A stretch of DNA of 5,863 nt from a bacterium (GCA_011049465.1 DSBP01000311.1:1-5863); one strand, 5' to 3'. Counted from the stretch's first letter, positions 1 through 5,840 are shown. The notes: a model not told the origin generated them from the letters alone. A program made the numbers and translations.

Positions 1-24
1 TAGAATTGTGTTACATTTTTTCAT
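1..24 (-). CDS. Start of a gene running off the left edge (first 8 codons only)
   Basis: On the minus strand an ATG at 24-22 opens a frame reading MKKCNTIL up to the window edge. The start is supported by its signals: a consensus Shine-Dalgarno AAGGAGGT at 31-38 lies 6 bases upstream, and an extended -10 promoter lies about 36 bases upstream. The Met-Lys-Lys start followed by hydrophobic residues would fit the beginning of a secreted or lipoprotein leader, but eight residues cannot establish that and the product is unknown. It lies 310 bases downstream of the PAP2 gene on the same strand. Because it has its own promoter, it is probably a separate transcription unit rather than the fifth gene of the operon. 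Confidence 0.55.
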
Positions 25-30
25 GGCCTA

Positions 31-38
31 ACCTCCTT
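31..38 (-). promoter_or_regulatory. Consensus Shine-Dalgarno site of the left-edge gene
   Basis: The minus strand reads AAGGAGGT, a full match to the anti-Shine-Dalgarno sequence, with 6 bases before the ATG at 24. It is much stronger than the sites of the four operon genes (AAGGAAG, GGAG, GAGG). Its GAGG and the bases just after it belong to the left arm of the outer inverted repeat, so its accessibility depends on whether the transcript also carries the other arm (81-91). Confidence 0.7.
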
Positions 39-51
39 ATTTTATTCGCTG

Positions 52-78
52 TTTGCCATATTATACCAATATGGCAAA
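52..78. promoter_or_regulatory. Perfect 11-bp palindrome over the -10 box, probable operator
   Basis: The bases TTTGCCATATT (52-62) and their exact reverse complement (68-78) are separated by five bases. The -10 hexamer lies in the spacer and the adjacent arm, and the predicted start of transcription falls at the edge of the left arm. A long, symmetric palindrome in this position is what a dimeric repressor site looks like, and a protein bound there would block polymerase. No regulator gene is visible in the window, so the binding protein is unknown. The same symmetry would also form a hairpin in RNA transcribed across it. Confidence 0.45.
60..68 (-). promoter_or_regulatory. Extended -10 promoter (TGGTATAAT) for the left-edge gene
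   Basis: The minus strand reads TGG-TATAAT, with a perfect -10 hexamer at 65-60 preceded by the TGN extension at 68-66. No TTGACA-like hexamer sits 16-18 bases further upstream; that stretch is filled by the right arm of the outer inverted repeat (81-91). This fits an extended -10 promoter that does not need a good -35 box. Initiation would fall near 53, giving a leader of about 30 bases that contains the Shine-Dalgarno site but not the upstream repeat arm. The assignment rests on consensus matching only. Confidence 0.5.
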
Positions 79-120
79 TTGAGGTTAGGCCTTTTTATTC
101 ATCCTAATTTGGACAGTAGT

Positions 121-146
121 GGGATGAACCCCGTCTCTACGAATTC
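121..146. repeat. Direct repeat copy 1 (half palindromic element)
   Basis: The 26 bases match 260-285 at 25 positions, with 20 consecutive identical bases at 127-146. The right arm CCCCGTCTC is intact at 129-137. The left arm expected at 115-123 has lost most of its complementarity, keeping only the three innermost G-C pairs plus scattered matches. It therefore looks like a decayed copy of the hairpin element found intact at 254-276. Confidence 0.75.
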
Positions 147-170
147 ACAACAGCAAAACATAAAATCGTA

Positions 171-193
171 GAGAAGGGGCTTGTCCCCTTCTC
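171..193. repeat. Palindromic element, 9-bp stem and 5-base loop (variant arm)
   Basis: GAGAAGGGG (171-179) pairs perfectly with CCCCTTCTC (185-193) across the loop CTTGT. The flank TCGTA just before it (166-170) matches the flank of the other copies when those are read on the opposite strand, so this copy is inverted relative to them. Compared with 254-276 the fifth stem pair is A-T instead of C-G, which preserves pairing. Confidence 0.75.
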
Positions 194-200
194 GCCTTTA
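183..200. repeat. 18-base direct repeat, copy 1 (second copy at 232-249)
   Basis: GTCCCCTTCTCGCCTTTA here and GTCCCCTTCCCGCCTTTG at 232-249 agree at 16 of 18 positions. The first copy includes the right arm of the 171-193 hairpin; the second has no matching left arm nearby. The arrangement suggests duplication or successive insertion of related repeat fragments. Confidence 0.6.
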
Positions 201-210
201 ACGGGCCGGG

Positions 211-230
211 TCCTGAGCGCAGTCGAAGGA
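211..230. repeat. CCTGAGCGCAGTCGAAGG-type interspersed motif
   Basis: The bases TCCTGAGCGCAGTCGAAGGA form an imperfect palindrome with TCCT and AGGA ends. From memory, motifs of this form, often written CCTTCGACTGCGCTCAGG on the other strand, recur in intergenic DNA of many environmental bacterial genomes. Only one copy is present in the window, so repetitiveness is recalled rather than shown. Its place among other palindromic fragments supports a repeat assignment. Confidence 0.5.
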
Positions 231-253
231 TGTCCCCTTCCCGCCTTTGCTTT

Positions 254-276
254 GAGACGGGGATAAACCCCGTCTC
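254..276. repeat. Palindromic element, 9-bp stem and 5-base loop (intact reference copy)
   Basis: GAGACGGGG (254-262) pairs perfectly with CCCCGTCTC (268-276) across the loop ATAAA. With the flank TACGAATTC (277-285) it forms the complete version of the element seen in part at 121-146. No T run follows on either strand, so it is better read as a REP- or MITE-like repeat than as an intrinsic terminator, although in the operon's 3' end it could stabilise the mRNA. Confidence 0.75.
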
Positions 277-334
277 TACGAATTCTCTTTCGGACAGCGA
301 TGAACTCCGGCACTGCGAATACCTGGCGCGGGAT

Positions 335-1732
335 TTATCTGATTACTATCTCCCCTGCCTTTATGCTTATTGCCGGGCTCTCTTTTTCCCTTCCCATATA
401 ATGAATCTCCTTCGCCCCTTTCAGCTTTTCCCTCTCCCTCTCAAAATCCTTAAACAGCCCGCTCTTGTTTACCACCACCACCCGCCCGTTTTCAGCGGTT
501 ATGCTTATCCTCGCGTTTTTCGCGGCCTGAAACCCCTCATCAAGGACAAGTTCAACATCCCCTTTTGACGCGGCAAGTTCTATTCTGTCGTAAACTCCCG
601 GCCCGGCCCTGACTCTTATGCTGCCCGCGGCAGTGTAGGCTTTCACAACAGGTATCACATCATCCATATCCGCCTCAATGCCGCCTTTTGACGTCACAAG
701 CTCAAGAACGCTGACCGTTTTCCCCGCGGTTTGAATGCTGATATCCGAACCCAGTTCCGCGAAGAACCCTTTTTTGGCCGTGCTGTATTTATACCCGCCG
801 GCCCCGTCCTTTTCAAGCAAATCGGTAAAAGAACGCCTTGGCATTCCAAACCCCTGAGCGCGCATCTCAATGAGCCCTTTTTCCGCGCCGGCCCTGAAAG
901 CAATGTTCCCGGTGACATCGGCAGTGAATCCCGCTCTTCCCGGGCCCTGCGGCCTTAACTCATGGTTTCTTTCGGTATAATATGGCGTGGACATAAGAAA
1001 AAAGGCCGCGAGCCCTGCCATGCACGCGCCCATGACCGCGACAGGCACAACCTTTGATTTGATTTCAAACCCTTCTGTCACATCTTTCTTATCGCCGCCA
1101 AGCAGCGCGTATACCGCCTCTGCCGTAATATATGTAATTCCGCCCGCCCATATAACATCAGAAAGAAAGTGGCCGCCCTGCGCCATCCTGGCAAAACCCA
1201 TGGCGCTTCCGAATAGAACGGAACCGCCCAGAAACGCGTAAGCGGTTTTCCTTCTTTTTCTCCTGAGCAGGACATAAAGCGCCGCGAAATAAAACCCCAT
1301 GGAACAGTGGCCGCAGGGAAACGAGTGCCCCATGCCGGGCTTGCCGAACTCAAATACATTCTTAAACTGCCACTTGCCTCCGAATTCCTCCACCTCGCGA
1401 GGCCGGGGCCTTCCCGTATAATTTTTAAGAATAACATTTATCACAAGGCCGGGCCCCAACCCTATCACAAGCATCAGGGCAAGCGCGGCTTTTCTGTACT
1501 GCCTGAGCCCGCTGTTCATGAACCCCGCGCCGAAAATGATAATAGCGGCCGCGGCAAGCAGGACAGCCGGGTACGTGCCGTATTTATAAAGCGCTGTCAC
1601 AACCGGATGTCCGCCCAATAACCACGATCCCGAATCAAAGAGAAGCGCCTGGGCTTTAAGGTCAGCGCCCGTAAGTATTAATACAGGCGTAAGGAGAAAT
1701 AAAAAGACAAGGCAGGCTGCGACTTTTTTCAC
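335..1732 (-). CDS. Membrane PAP2-family phosphatase with C-terminal periplasmic beta-rich domain
   Basis: This 465-residue integral membrane protein carries the three PAP2 phosphatase motifs: K103-x6-R110-P111, P139-C140-G141-H142 (Cys for the usual Ser of PSGH) and R182-x5-H188-x3-D192. H142, H188 and D192 would be the catalytic residues acting on a lipid or isoprenoid phosphate. Hydrophobic segments lie near 5-21, 54-71, 82-101, 143-156, 164-180, 193-210 and 228-247. Basic loops at 76-81 and 157-162 are predicted cytoplasmic, placing the active site and the C-terminus in the periplasm. Residues 250-465 are not part of a PAP2 fold; alternating hydrophobic strands with recurrent SKGG/SKGD/ENGR turns resemble DUF4097/DUF2807-type beta-solenoids. 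The start is GTG, with GAGG six bases upstream, since the overlapping ATG two bases earlier is closed at once by TGA. It is the last operon gene, 8 bases after its neighbour. The substrate is unknown (undecaprenyl-PP, lipid A or phosphatidate are options). Confidence 0.88.
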   Translation of the reverse strand: MKKVAACLVFLFLLTPVLILTGADLKAQALLFDSGSWLLGGHPVVTALYKYGTYPAVLLAAAAIIIFGAGFMNSGLRQYRKAALALMLVIGLGPGLVINVILKNYTGRPRPREVEEFGGKWQFKNVFEFGKPGMGHSFPCGHCSMGFYFAALYVLLRRKRRKTAYAFLGGSVLFGSAMGFARMAQGGHFLSDVIWAGGITYITAEAVYALLGGDKKDVTEGFEIKSKVVPVAVMGACMAGLAAFFLMSTPYYTERNHELRPQGPGRAGFTADVTGNIAFRAGAEKGLIEMRAQGFGMPRRSFTDLLEKDGAGGYKYSTAKKGFFAELGSDISIQTAGKTVSVLELVTSKGGIEADMDDVIPVVKAYTAAGSIRVRAGPGVYDRIELAASKGDVELVLDEGFQAAKNARISITAENGRVVVVNKSGLFKDFEREREKLKGAKEIHYMGREKESPAISIKAGEIVIR

Positions 1733-1740
1733 ATTCTGCC

Positions 1741-2154
1741 TCAGGCAAAGCCTATATCAATCGGCTTTTTAAGCCGGTGAAAAACAGATTCAACCTCATA
1801 GTTTTCTGTTACTTTTATCTCCGCGGATTCAGACAGCACGCTCAGTCCGTGCCACACATTCTTGTTTACCAGCACGCCCTTATCAAGAAGAAATGCCTCG
1901 ATATTATCGGGCGAGCCCGGCTCGGCAACGAGCAGGACAGCCGTGCCTTTTACTGGCTCAAAGGTCTCCAGGGAACCGGGGTGCGCCTCAAGATTCTTGA
2001 CAACATCCGGCCCGATTATGACATAACCGATTCTCCACCCCTTTGCCTCAGCATCGCCGCAAAGCACGGTAAAGACCTTTGACTTATCAGCAGGTTCAAG
2101 AACGCTGCCGTATTTCTTAAAAGACTCTCCTGTTATTCTCTTAACGGGAATCAT
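1741..2154 (-). CDS. AllA / ureidoglycolate-lyase-fold small protein, function uncertain
   Basis: This 137-residue soluble protein resembles the ureidoglycolate lyase (AllA) family, a cupin-like barrel. Recognisable family landmarks are the opening ITxExFKKYGxVLE (7-20), the LEAHPGSLETFEPVKG segment (55-70, corresponding to LERHPxxxQxFxPxKG in AllA) and the V-N-K-N-V-W-H stretch (96-102, corresponding to the NYHRNVWHH region). It is somewhat shorter than E. coli AllA (about 160 residues). The segment equivalent to the AllA glutamine has E63 instead. No other allantoin or purine degradation gene is in the window, so true ureidoglycolate lyase activity is doubtful; the family has many members of unknown role. 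Its ATG overlaps the protease stop codon by four bases (ATGA), implying translational coupling. There is no signal peptide, so it is probably cytoplasmic. Family confidence is high and function confidence is low. Confidence 0.8.
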   Translation of the reverse strand: MIPVKRITGESFKKYGSVLEPADKSKVFTVLCGDAEAKGWRIGYVIIGPDVVKNLEAHPGSLETFEPVKGTAVLLVAEPGSPDNIEAFLLDKGVLVNKNVWHGLSVLSESAEIKVTENYEVESVFHRLKKPIDIGFA

Positions 2155-4823
2155 TTTGCCGCCCCCTTCTTTTTTGGCCCTGCCACAGCCATGGTATAAC
2201 GGCCAAGGTTTATATAACGCCTCGCGGCTTCATTCACATCTTTTGTTGTTACCCTGAAAATATTGTCGGTAAAAGAATCAACTTCCTTATACCCCATGCC
2301 CCAGAACTCATACAGCGCGTAGGAATCAGCCTGTGCCCCGTAATCCTGGCTTCCTATCTTGAACATTCCGTTTATATAATTTTTTGCGGCCTCAACCTCC
2401 CCATCCGTCACTCCTTTATCAACGAGTTCACTGAGCAGCTTCAGTATTTCAGAGGCGGCCTTATCCTCATTTTCCGGCGATGTTGCCGTATGTATCCTGA
2501 ATGAGCCGTTCTCCATAAACCTGTCAAAGGTGGAATATATCGAGTAGCACAGGTTGAGCTCATCCCTGATGCGGCTGAAGAGCCTCGAGTCCATTCCTCC
2601 GCTTAAGACCGCGTCCAGGACCCTGAAAGCGTAATACTCGTCAGAATTGACTTTTGGCGCGGTAAACCCTATGACTATGTGCGACTGGTTTTTATCAATC
2701 TCTTCCCTTATCTCCTTTTTCGCGCGCGTTATTCTGACCGGCAGAGAAGGCTTCATTTCTCGTCCTCCCTTCCATCCCCCGAATGACTCCTCAAGCGCGG
2801 CTGCCACCCGCTCTATACCGGCGTTTCCCGCCGTGGATACAATAATATTCGCCGGATTAACATAGGTACTGTGCCAGCTTTTAAGCTCGCGCGAAGGAAT
2901 CCTGTTTATCGACTCCCTGCTTCCGGGCGTGAAAAATCCGTATGGGTGCCATTCAAAAAATTCCTCGTAGAAAATCTTTGACGCAAAAAGCGCGGGGTTG
3001 TCCTTTACCCTTGCGACTCTGTTTGTTATATTATTTTTTTCTTTTCTTATTTCACCGAGGGAAAACGCGGGATACCTTACCATTTCGGCAAAAAGCCCGA
3101 TAAAGTTTTCAAGGTTTTCCGGCATAACCTCAGCCGACCAGCCAAAACTCTCTTTTCCTGTGTTTGTATTGAGCACAGCGCCGATTCTGTCAATTTCAGC
3201 GGCAAACTGCGCGGCAGACAGGTTGCGTGTTCCCTTCATCATTGTCTCAAGCATAAGGTTTGTTATTCCCTTATACGCTCCTGCCTGAAGCCCCCCTTCA
3301 TATATTACGCCCCCGCCGACAAGAACCCTGATTGACAGGATGTCCGAATTAACCATCTCCTTGTGTATGAGCGTCATGCCGTTTGAAAGCCGCCTCTTTT
3401 CCGCCGTCCCATGCCCGGAAACAGCCTCCTGCTTTTCTCTTGCCGCGAGGCTGTAAACGGCCTTTGCCTCCGAGAATTTCGCGAATTCCTTCGCGCTTTT
3501 TTCCGGATAATAAACCGCCATCGCGGCATTATCCGCGTATAAATACTTTTCCGCAGCAGCCTGTATGTCGCGTGTTGTGACGCGCTGCAGCCTGTCGAGA
3601 TACACATCATAAAACTCATAACCCGTAAGCACCTCATAATACCCGAGGTTCATCGCCGCGCTCTCAACCTTCATATTTTCACGCGCAAGCTCGCGGGCTA
3701 TGTCCGCCTTTGCCTTATTAAGCTCCCCTGCGCTGATGCCGTATTCCCGTATCTTTTCAACCTCAGTAAAAACCGCCTCAACCACATCCCCGAATTTATT
3801 TTCCCTTACTGTCGCAGATATAAAAAACGCGCCCCCAAACCTGCCCGAGAATATGTCAGCGGATATGTCATCAACAAGCTCAAGCTCCTCCTTCACAACC
3901 CTGTTTAACACCGAGCTCTCCGTGCCTCCGAGTATGCGCGCCAGCACCTCAAGCGCGGGTATGTCCGCGGAAAGCGCATCAAGAATATTAAACATAACAC
4001 CCGAATACCTGCCGTCTATCGCGCCGCTATAGGCCTTATAACGGAACCCGCGGGGCTTTTCAGGCGCGCCCGAAGCTGATATTTCATTATTTGACTTTCC
4101 TTTCATGACTGAGGCCGTTTCCCTGATGTGCGCCGCGGTTTCAGCTGCGTCCACATCCCCGGAGACCGTTATTACGATATTCTTTGCTAGGTAATACTTT
4201 GAGTAAAAATCGAGCAGTTCTTCCCGGGTATATCCTTTCAGTTTCCCCGCGAAACCTATTATCGGGTCGCTGTAGCGCGACTCAAACCCGAGAGACATTA
4301 TTTTCTGGGAGAGAAACGTCCTGGGGTTGTCAAGCCCCCTGTACAATTCGGCGAGAATGACCTCGCGCTCTTTTTCAACCTCCGCAGGGTCAAAGAACGA
4401 ATTCACAAGCGCGTCAAACTGTATCTCTATGGCCTTTTTCACATGCTCAGATGGCAGGACAATAATGTAATTTGTGGCGTCATAAGAAGTAAAGGCATTG
4501 TTGTAGCCTCCCAGCGCCTTTATCTCCCTGTCAATCACGCCCAGCCCCCGCGTCTTTGTCCCCTTAAACATCATATGCTCGATAAAATGCGACATTCCCT
4601 TTTCATTATCAGACTCAAAAGCCGCGCCAACCCTTATCCAGAAGTTTACCGCGGCAACAGGCGCAGCCCTGTTTTCCCTGATTATGACAGTAATTCCGTT
4701 GTTCAATACCTCGCGATAAACCTCACCTGTGTAATCAGCCATTATATTACCTCTCTGAATGAGTATTAAGCCGCAGACAAACGCCGCTTTTAAAACAAAA
4801 CTTTTCAAACCCGCATTCTTCAT
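2151..4823 (-). CDS. Two-half M16 (pitrilysin/insulinase-type) zinc metalloprotease
   Basis: This 890-residue peptidase has two M16 halves. The N-terminal half (about 33-445) is catalytic: the inverted zinc motif H79-F-I-E82-H83 supplies two histidine ligands and the catalytic glutamate, and E159 in the EREVILAEL segment, 76 residues on, is the expected third ligand. The C-terminal half (about 475-885) has lost these: the equivalent positions are N522, L525 and E526, so it serves as the structural partner that closes the chamber. The LNLCYSIYSTF...GSFRIHTATSPEN region (756-785) is typical of the family's C-terminal part. The annotated ATG has GGAG five bases upstream and overlaps the manA stop (ATGA). 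It adds a 28-residue hydrophobic leader without a clear cleavage site or lipobox, so export is uncertain. A second ATG (Met28, at 4742) also has an AGAGG site and would give a cytoplasmic form. Natural substrates are unknown; peptides or misfolded proteins are likely. Confidence 0.93.
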   Translation of the reverse strand: MKNAGLKSFVLKAAFVCGLILIQRGNIMADYTGEVYREVLNNGITVIIRENRAAPVAAVNFWIRVGAAFESDNEKGMSHFIEHMMFKGTKTRGLGVIDREIKALGGYNNAFTSYDATNYIIVLPSEHVKKAIEIQFDALVNSFFDPAEVEKEREVILAELYRGLDNPRTFLSQKIMSLGFESRYSDPIIGFAGKLKGYTREELLDFYSKYYLAKNIVITVSGDVDAAETAAHIRETASVMKGKSNNEISASGAPEKPRGFRYKAYSGAIDGRYSGVMFNILDALSADIPALEVLARILGGTESSVLNRVVKEELELVDDISADIFSGRFGGAFFISATVRENKFGDVVEAVFTEVEKIREYGISAGELNKAKADIARELARENMKVESAAMNLGYYEVLTGYEFYDVYLDRLQRVTTRDIQAAAEKYLYADNAAMAVYYPEKSAKEFAKFSEAKAVYSLAAREKQEAVSGHGTAEKRRLSNGMTLIHKEMVNSDILSIRVLVGGGVIYEGGLQAGAYKGITNLMLETMMKGTRNLSAAQFAAEIDRIGAVLNTNTGKESFGWSAEVMPENLENFIGLFAEMVRYPAFSLGEIRKEKNNITNRVARVKDNPALFASKIFYEEFFEWHPYGFFTPGSRESINRIPSRELKSWHSTYVNPANIIVSTAGNAGIERVAAALEESFGGWKGGREMKPSLPVRITRAKKEIREEIDKNQSHIVIGFTAPKVNSDEYYAFRVLDAVLSGGMDSRLFSRIRDELNLCYSIYSTFDRFMENGSFRIHTATSPENEDKAASEILKLLSELVDKGVTDGEVEAAKNYINGMFKIGSQDYGAQADSYALYEFWGMGYKEVDSFTDNIFRVTTKDVNEAARRYINLGRYTMAVAGPKKKGAAK
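4740..4754 (-). promoter_or_regulatory. Internal ribosome binding site and alternative ATG of the M16 protease
   Basis: Within the start of the protease gene the minus strand reads AGAGG, then about seven bases, then ATG at 4742-4740 (Met28, MADYTGEVY). The protein from this Met begins right at the conserved M16 fold, as in cytoplasmic family members. The upstream start gives an added hydrophobic leader. Both have usable sites, so the true start, or dual use, cannot be settled from sequence. Confidence 0.4.
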
Positions 4824-5827
4824 CTCAACTCCGTTATTATCAGGCGCGTACCAGTCCTTGATTTTATGGAAAAACGGCCCGGCGCAGCGGGGACGAAGAC
4901 AACCGCGCCTTTTTTCAAGGCCATATTACCGCCCTGCCACAAAAGGGACGCTCCGGCCTCAGCCGCAAAGACCATCAAAGGCGGGGTTTTATCCATTTGG
5001 ATCACGCCTCCTTTTTTCAGAACCGCTTCTTTAACCCTGAAAAACTCACACGAGGCCATGCTTCTTATAAACGTTCCCTTCTTTTTTGCCGCGGCTATCC
5101 TGCGGCCCGCGGTTATGGCTTTCACGGCCCCAATGGCAGAAGCTATATCGGGCCTCCTGTCAGGGCTGCTTTTTTCCCTGCCCCAGTCATAGAGGCGGTA
5201 TGTGACGTCACTATTCTGCTGTATCTCAAGCACAAGGTTTGACGGCCCCAGCGAGTGAACCGTTCCCGCGGGCACAAAATAACCCTCTCCCTTTTTTGTA
5301 TTGCACCTCTTTAAAACAGCGGTTATAAACCCAGCCTCCGCCAGTTTTGCCGCCTCCCCGGACGAAATACGCCTTTTAAAACCGAGCAGCAGCCATGACT
5401 TTTTTTCAGCGCCGAGAATATACCAGAATTCGGTCTTGCCGCTTTTCAACCCCGCTTTTTTCGCCGCCTTATCATCAGGGTGTACCTGGACAGAGAGTTT
5501 TTCCCCGCAATCAATGACCTTAACAAGGACGGGAAATACCCCGTTATGCGCGGCAGCCATGCCGCGGCCAAGCATGGCAGCGCCGTGCCGCCTTACGAGC
5601 TGAATAAAATCCCTGCCTTTATGGGCTCCGTTAAGAATGACCGAACCTTCTCCGCCCGTATCAGGCGCAAAGAGCGCCTCGCCTGTTTTATACGGCCTTG
5701 CCCCGCTGTAAATCCGGGAAAGGGCCCTTCCCGCCCATATCTTTTCCCTAAAGACAGGGCTCAACTCCATGGGATACGGATTAAACCCCGCCGCTGCTCT
5801 TTTTTTTATTTTTTTTGCTGCCATCAT
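4820..5827 (-). CDS. manA: Mannose-6-phosphate isomerase, class I
   Basis: This 335-residue enzyme interconverts mannose 6-phosphate and fructose 6-phosphate, feeding GDP-mannose and surface polysaccharide synthesis or mannose use. It matches the short, Bacillus-like class I type by length and motifs: PVFREKIWAGRAL (24-36), the zinc motif Q114-V-H116 in LSVQVHPDD, E133 in KTEFWYIL, and H191 in PAGTVHSLG. R211 in the YRLYDWGR block is the expected catalytic arginine. The usual GESWE segment near the N-terminus reads GEALFAP (49-55), so the conserved Trp-Glu is missing; that is a variation, not evidence of inactivity. A basic N-terminal extension of about 20 residues precedes the family's normal start. 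I keep the first of two adjacent ATGs because AAGGAAG lies five bases before it and no site precedes Met20. It is the first gene of the operon within the window; its promoter is not clearly included in the 36 bases upstream. Confidence 0.92.
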   Translation of the reverse strand: MMAAKKIKKRAAAGFNPYPMELSPVFREKIWAGRALSRIYSGARPYKTGEALFAPDTGGEGSVILNGAHKGRDFIQLVRRHGAAMLGRGMAAAHNGVFPVLVKVIDCGEKLSVQVHPDDKAAKKAGLKSGKTEFWYILGAEKKSWLLLGFKRRISSGEAAKLAEAGFITAVLKRCNTKKGEGYFVPAGTVHSLGPSNLVLEIQQNSDVTYRLYDWGREKSSPDRRPDIASAIGAVKAITAGRRIAAAKKKGTFIRSMASCEFFRVKEAVLKKGGVIQMDKTPPLMVFAAEAGASLLWQGGNMALKKGAVVFVPAAPGRFSIKSRTGTRLIITELR

Positions 5828-5831
5828 CAGT

Positions 5832-5840
5832 ACTTCCTTT
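5832..5840 (-). promoter_or_regulatory. Ribosome binding site of manA
   Basis: The minus strand reads AAAAGGAAG ahead of TACTG and then two tandem ATG codons (5827-5825 and 5824-5822). The spacing suits either ATG (5 or 8 bases from the G-rich core). This site is the main reason for accepting the long N-terminal form rather than a start at Met20. Confidence 0.6.

Larger units (their letters stand above)
25..91. repeat. Outer 11-bp inverted repeat enclosing promoter, operator and ribosome binding site
   Basis: GGCCTAACCTC (25-35) is repeated as its exact reverse complement at 81-91. The inner palindrome (52-78) is nested inside, leaving 16 unpaired bases on one side (36-51) and 2 on the other (79-80). 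The left arm contains most of the Shine-Dalgarno site of the left-edge gene; the right arm occupies the -35 region. On the plus strand the right arm is followed by five T residues (92-96), so the structure could also terminate any plus-strand transcript entering from the left. On the minus strand the structure is followed by an A run, so it is not a terminator for the operon. Confidence 0.65.
79..334. other. Gene-free intergenic region rich in short palindromic repeats
   Basis: This is the stretch between the end of the PAP2 gene and the control region of the left-edge gene. It holds a near-perfect direct repeat (121-146 and 260-285), two 9-bp hairpins of identical geometry (171-193 and 254-276), a second direct repeat (183-200 and 232-249) and a CCTGAGCGCAGTCGAAGG-type motif (211-230). 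Open frames crossing it have no plausible start signals and follow the repeats, so I call no gene here. No hairpin followed by a T run is seen on the minus strand, so the operon has no recognisable intrinsic terminator in the window. Confidence 0.7.

Noticed and set aside
73..78. TTGCCA on the minus strand as a -35 box for the left-edge promoter
   Set aside because: It resembles TTGACA but is only about 7 bases from the TATAAT hexamer, far too close; it is better explained as part of the inner palindrome.
25..96. Intrinsic terminator for the four-gene operon
   Set aside because: The T run lies on the plus-strand side only. Read on the minus strand the structure is followed by AAAAAA, so it cannot be a standard terminator for the operon. 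It might still terminate a plus-strand transcript from the left.
121..285. CRISPR array
   Set aside because: The repeated units are palindromic, unevenly spaced, in both orientations and partly decayed, with no spacer pattern and no cas genes.
230..568. Plus-strand open frame of 112 codons overlapping the intergenic repeats and the PAP2 gene end
   Set aside because: It begins inside a repeat, has no ribosome binding site and lies mostly antisense to the well-supported PAP2 gene; its composition follows the complementary coding strand.
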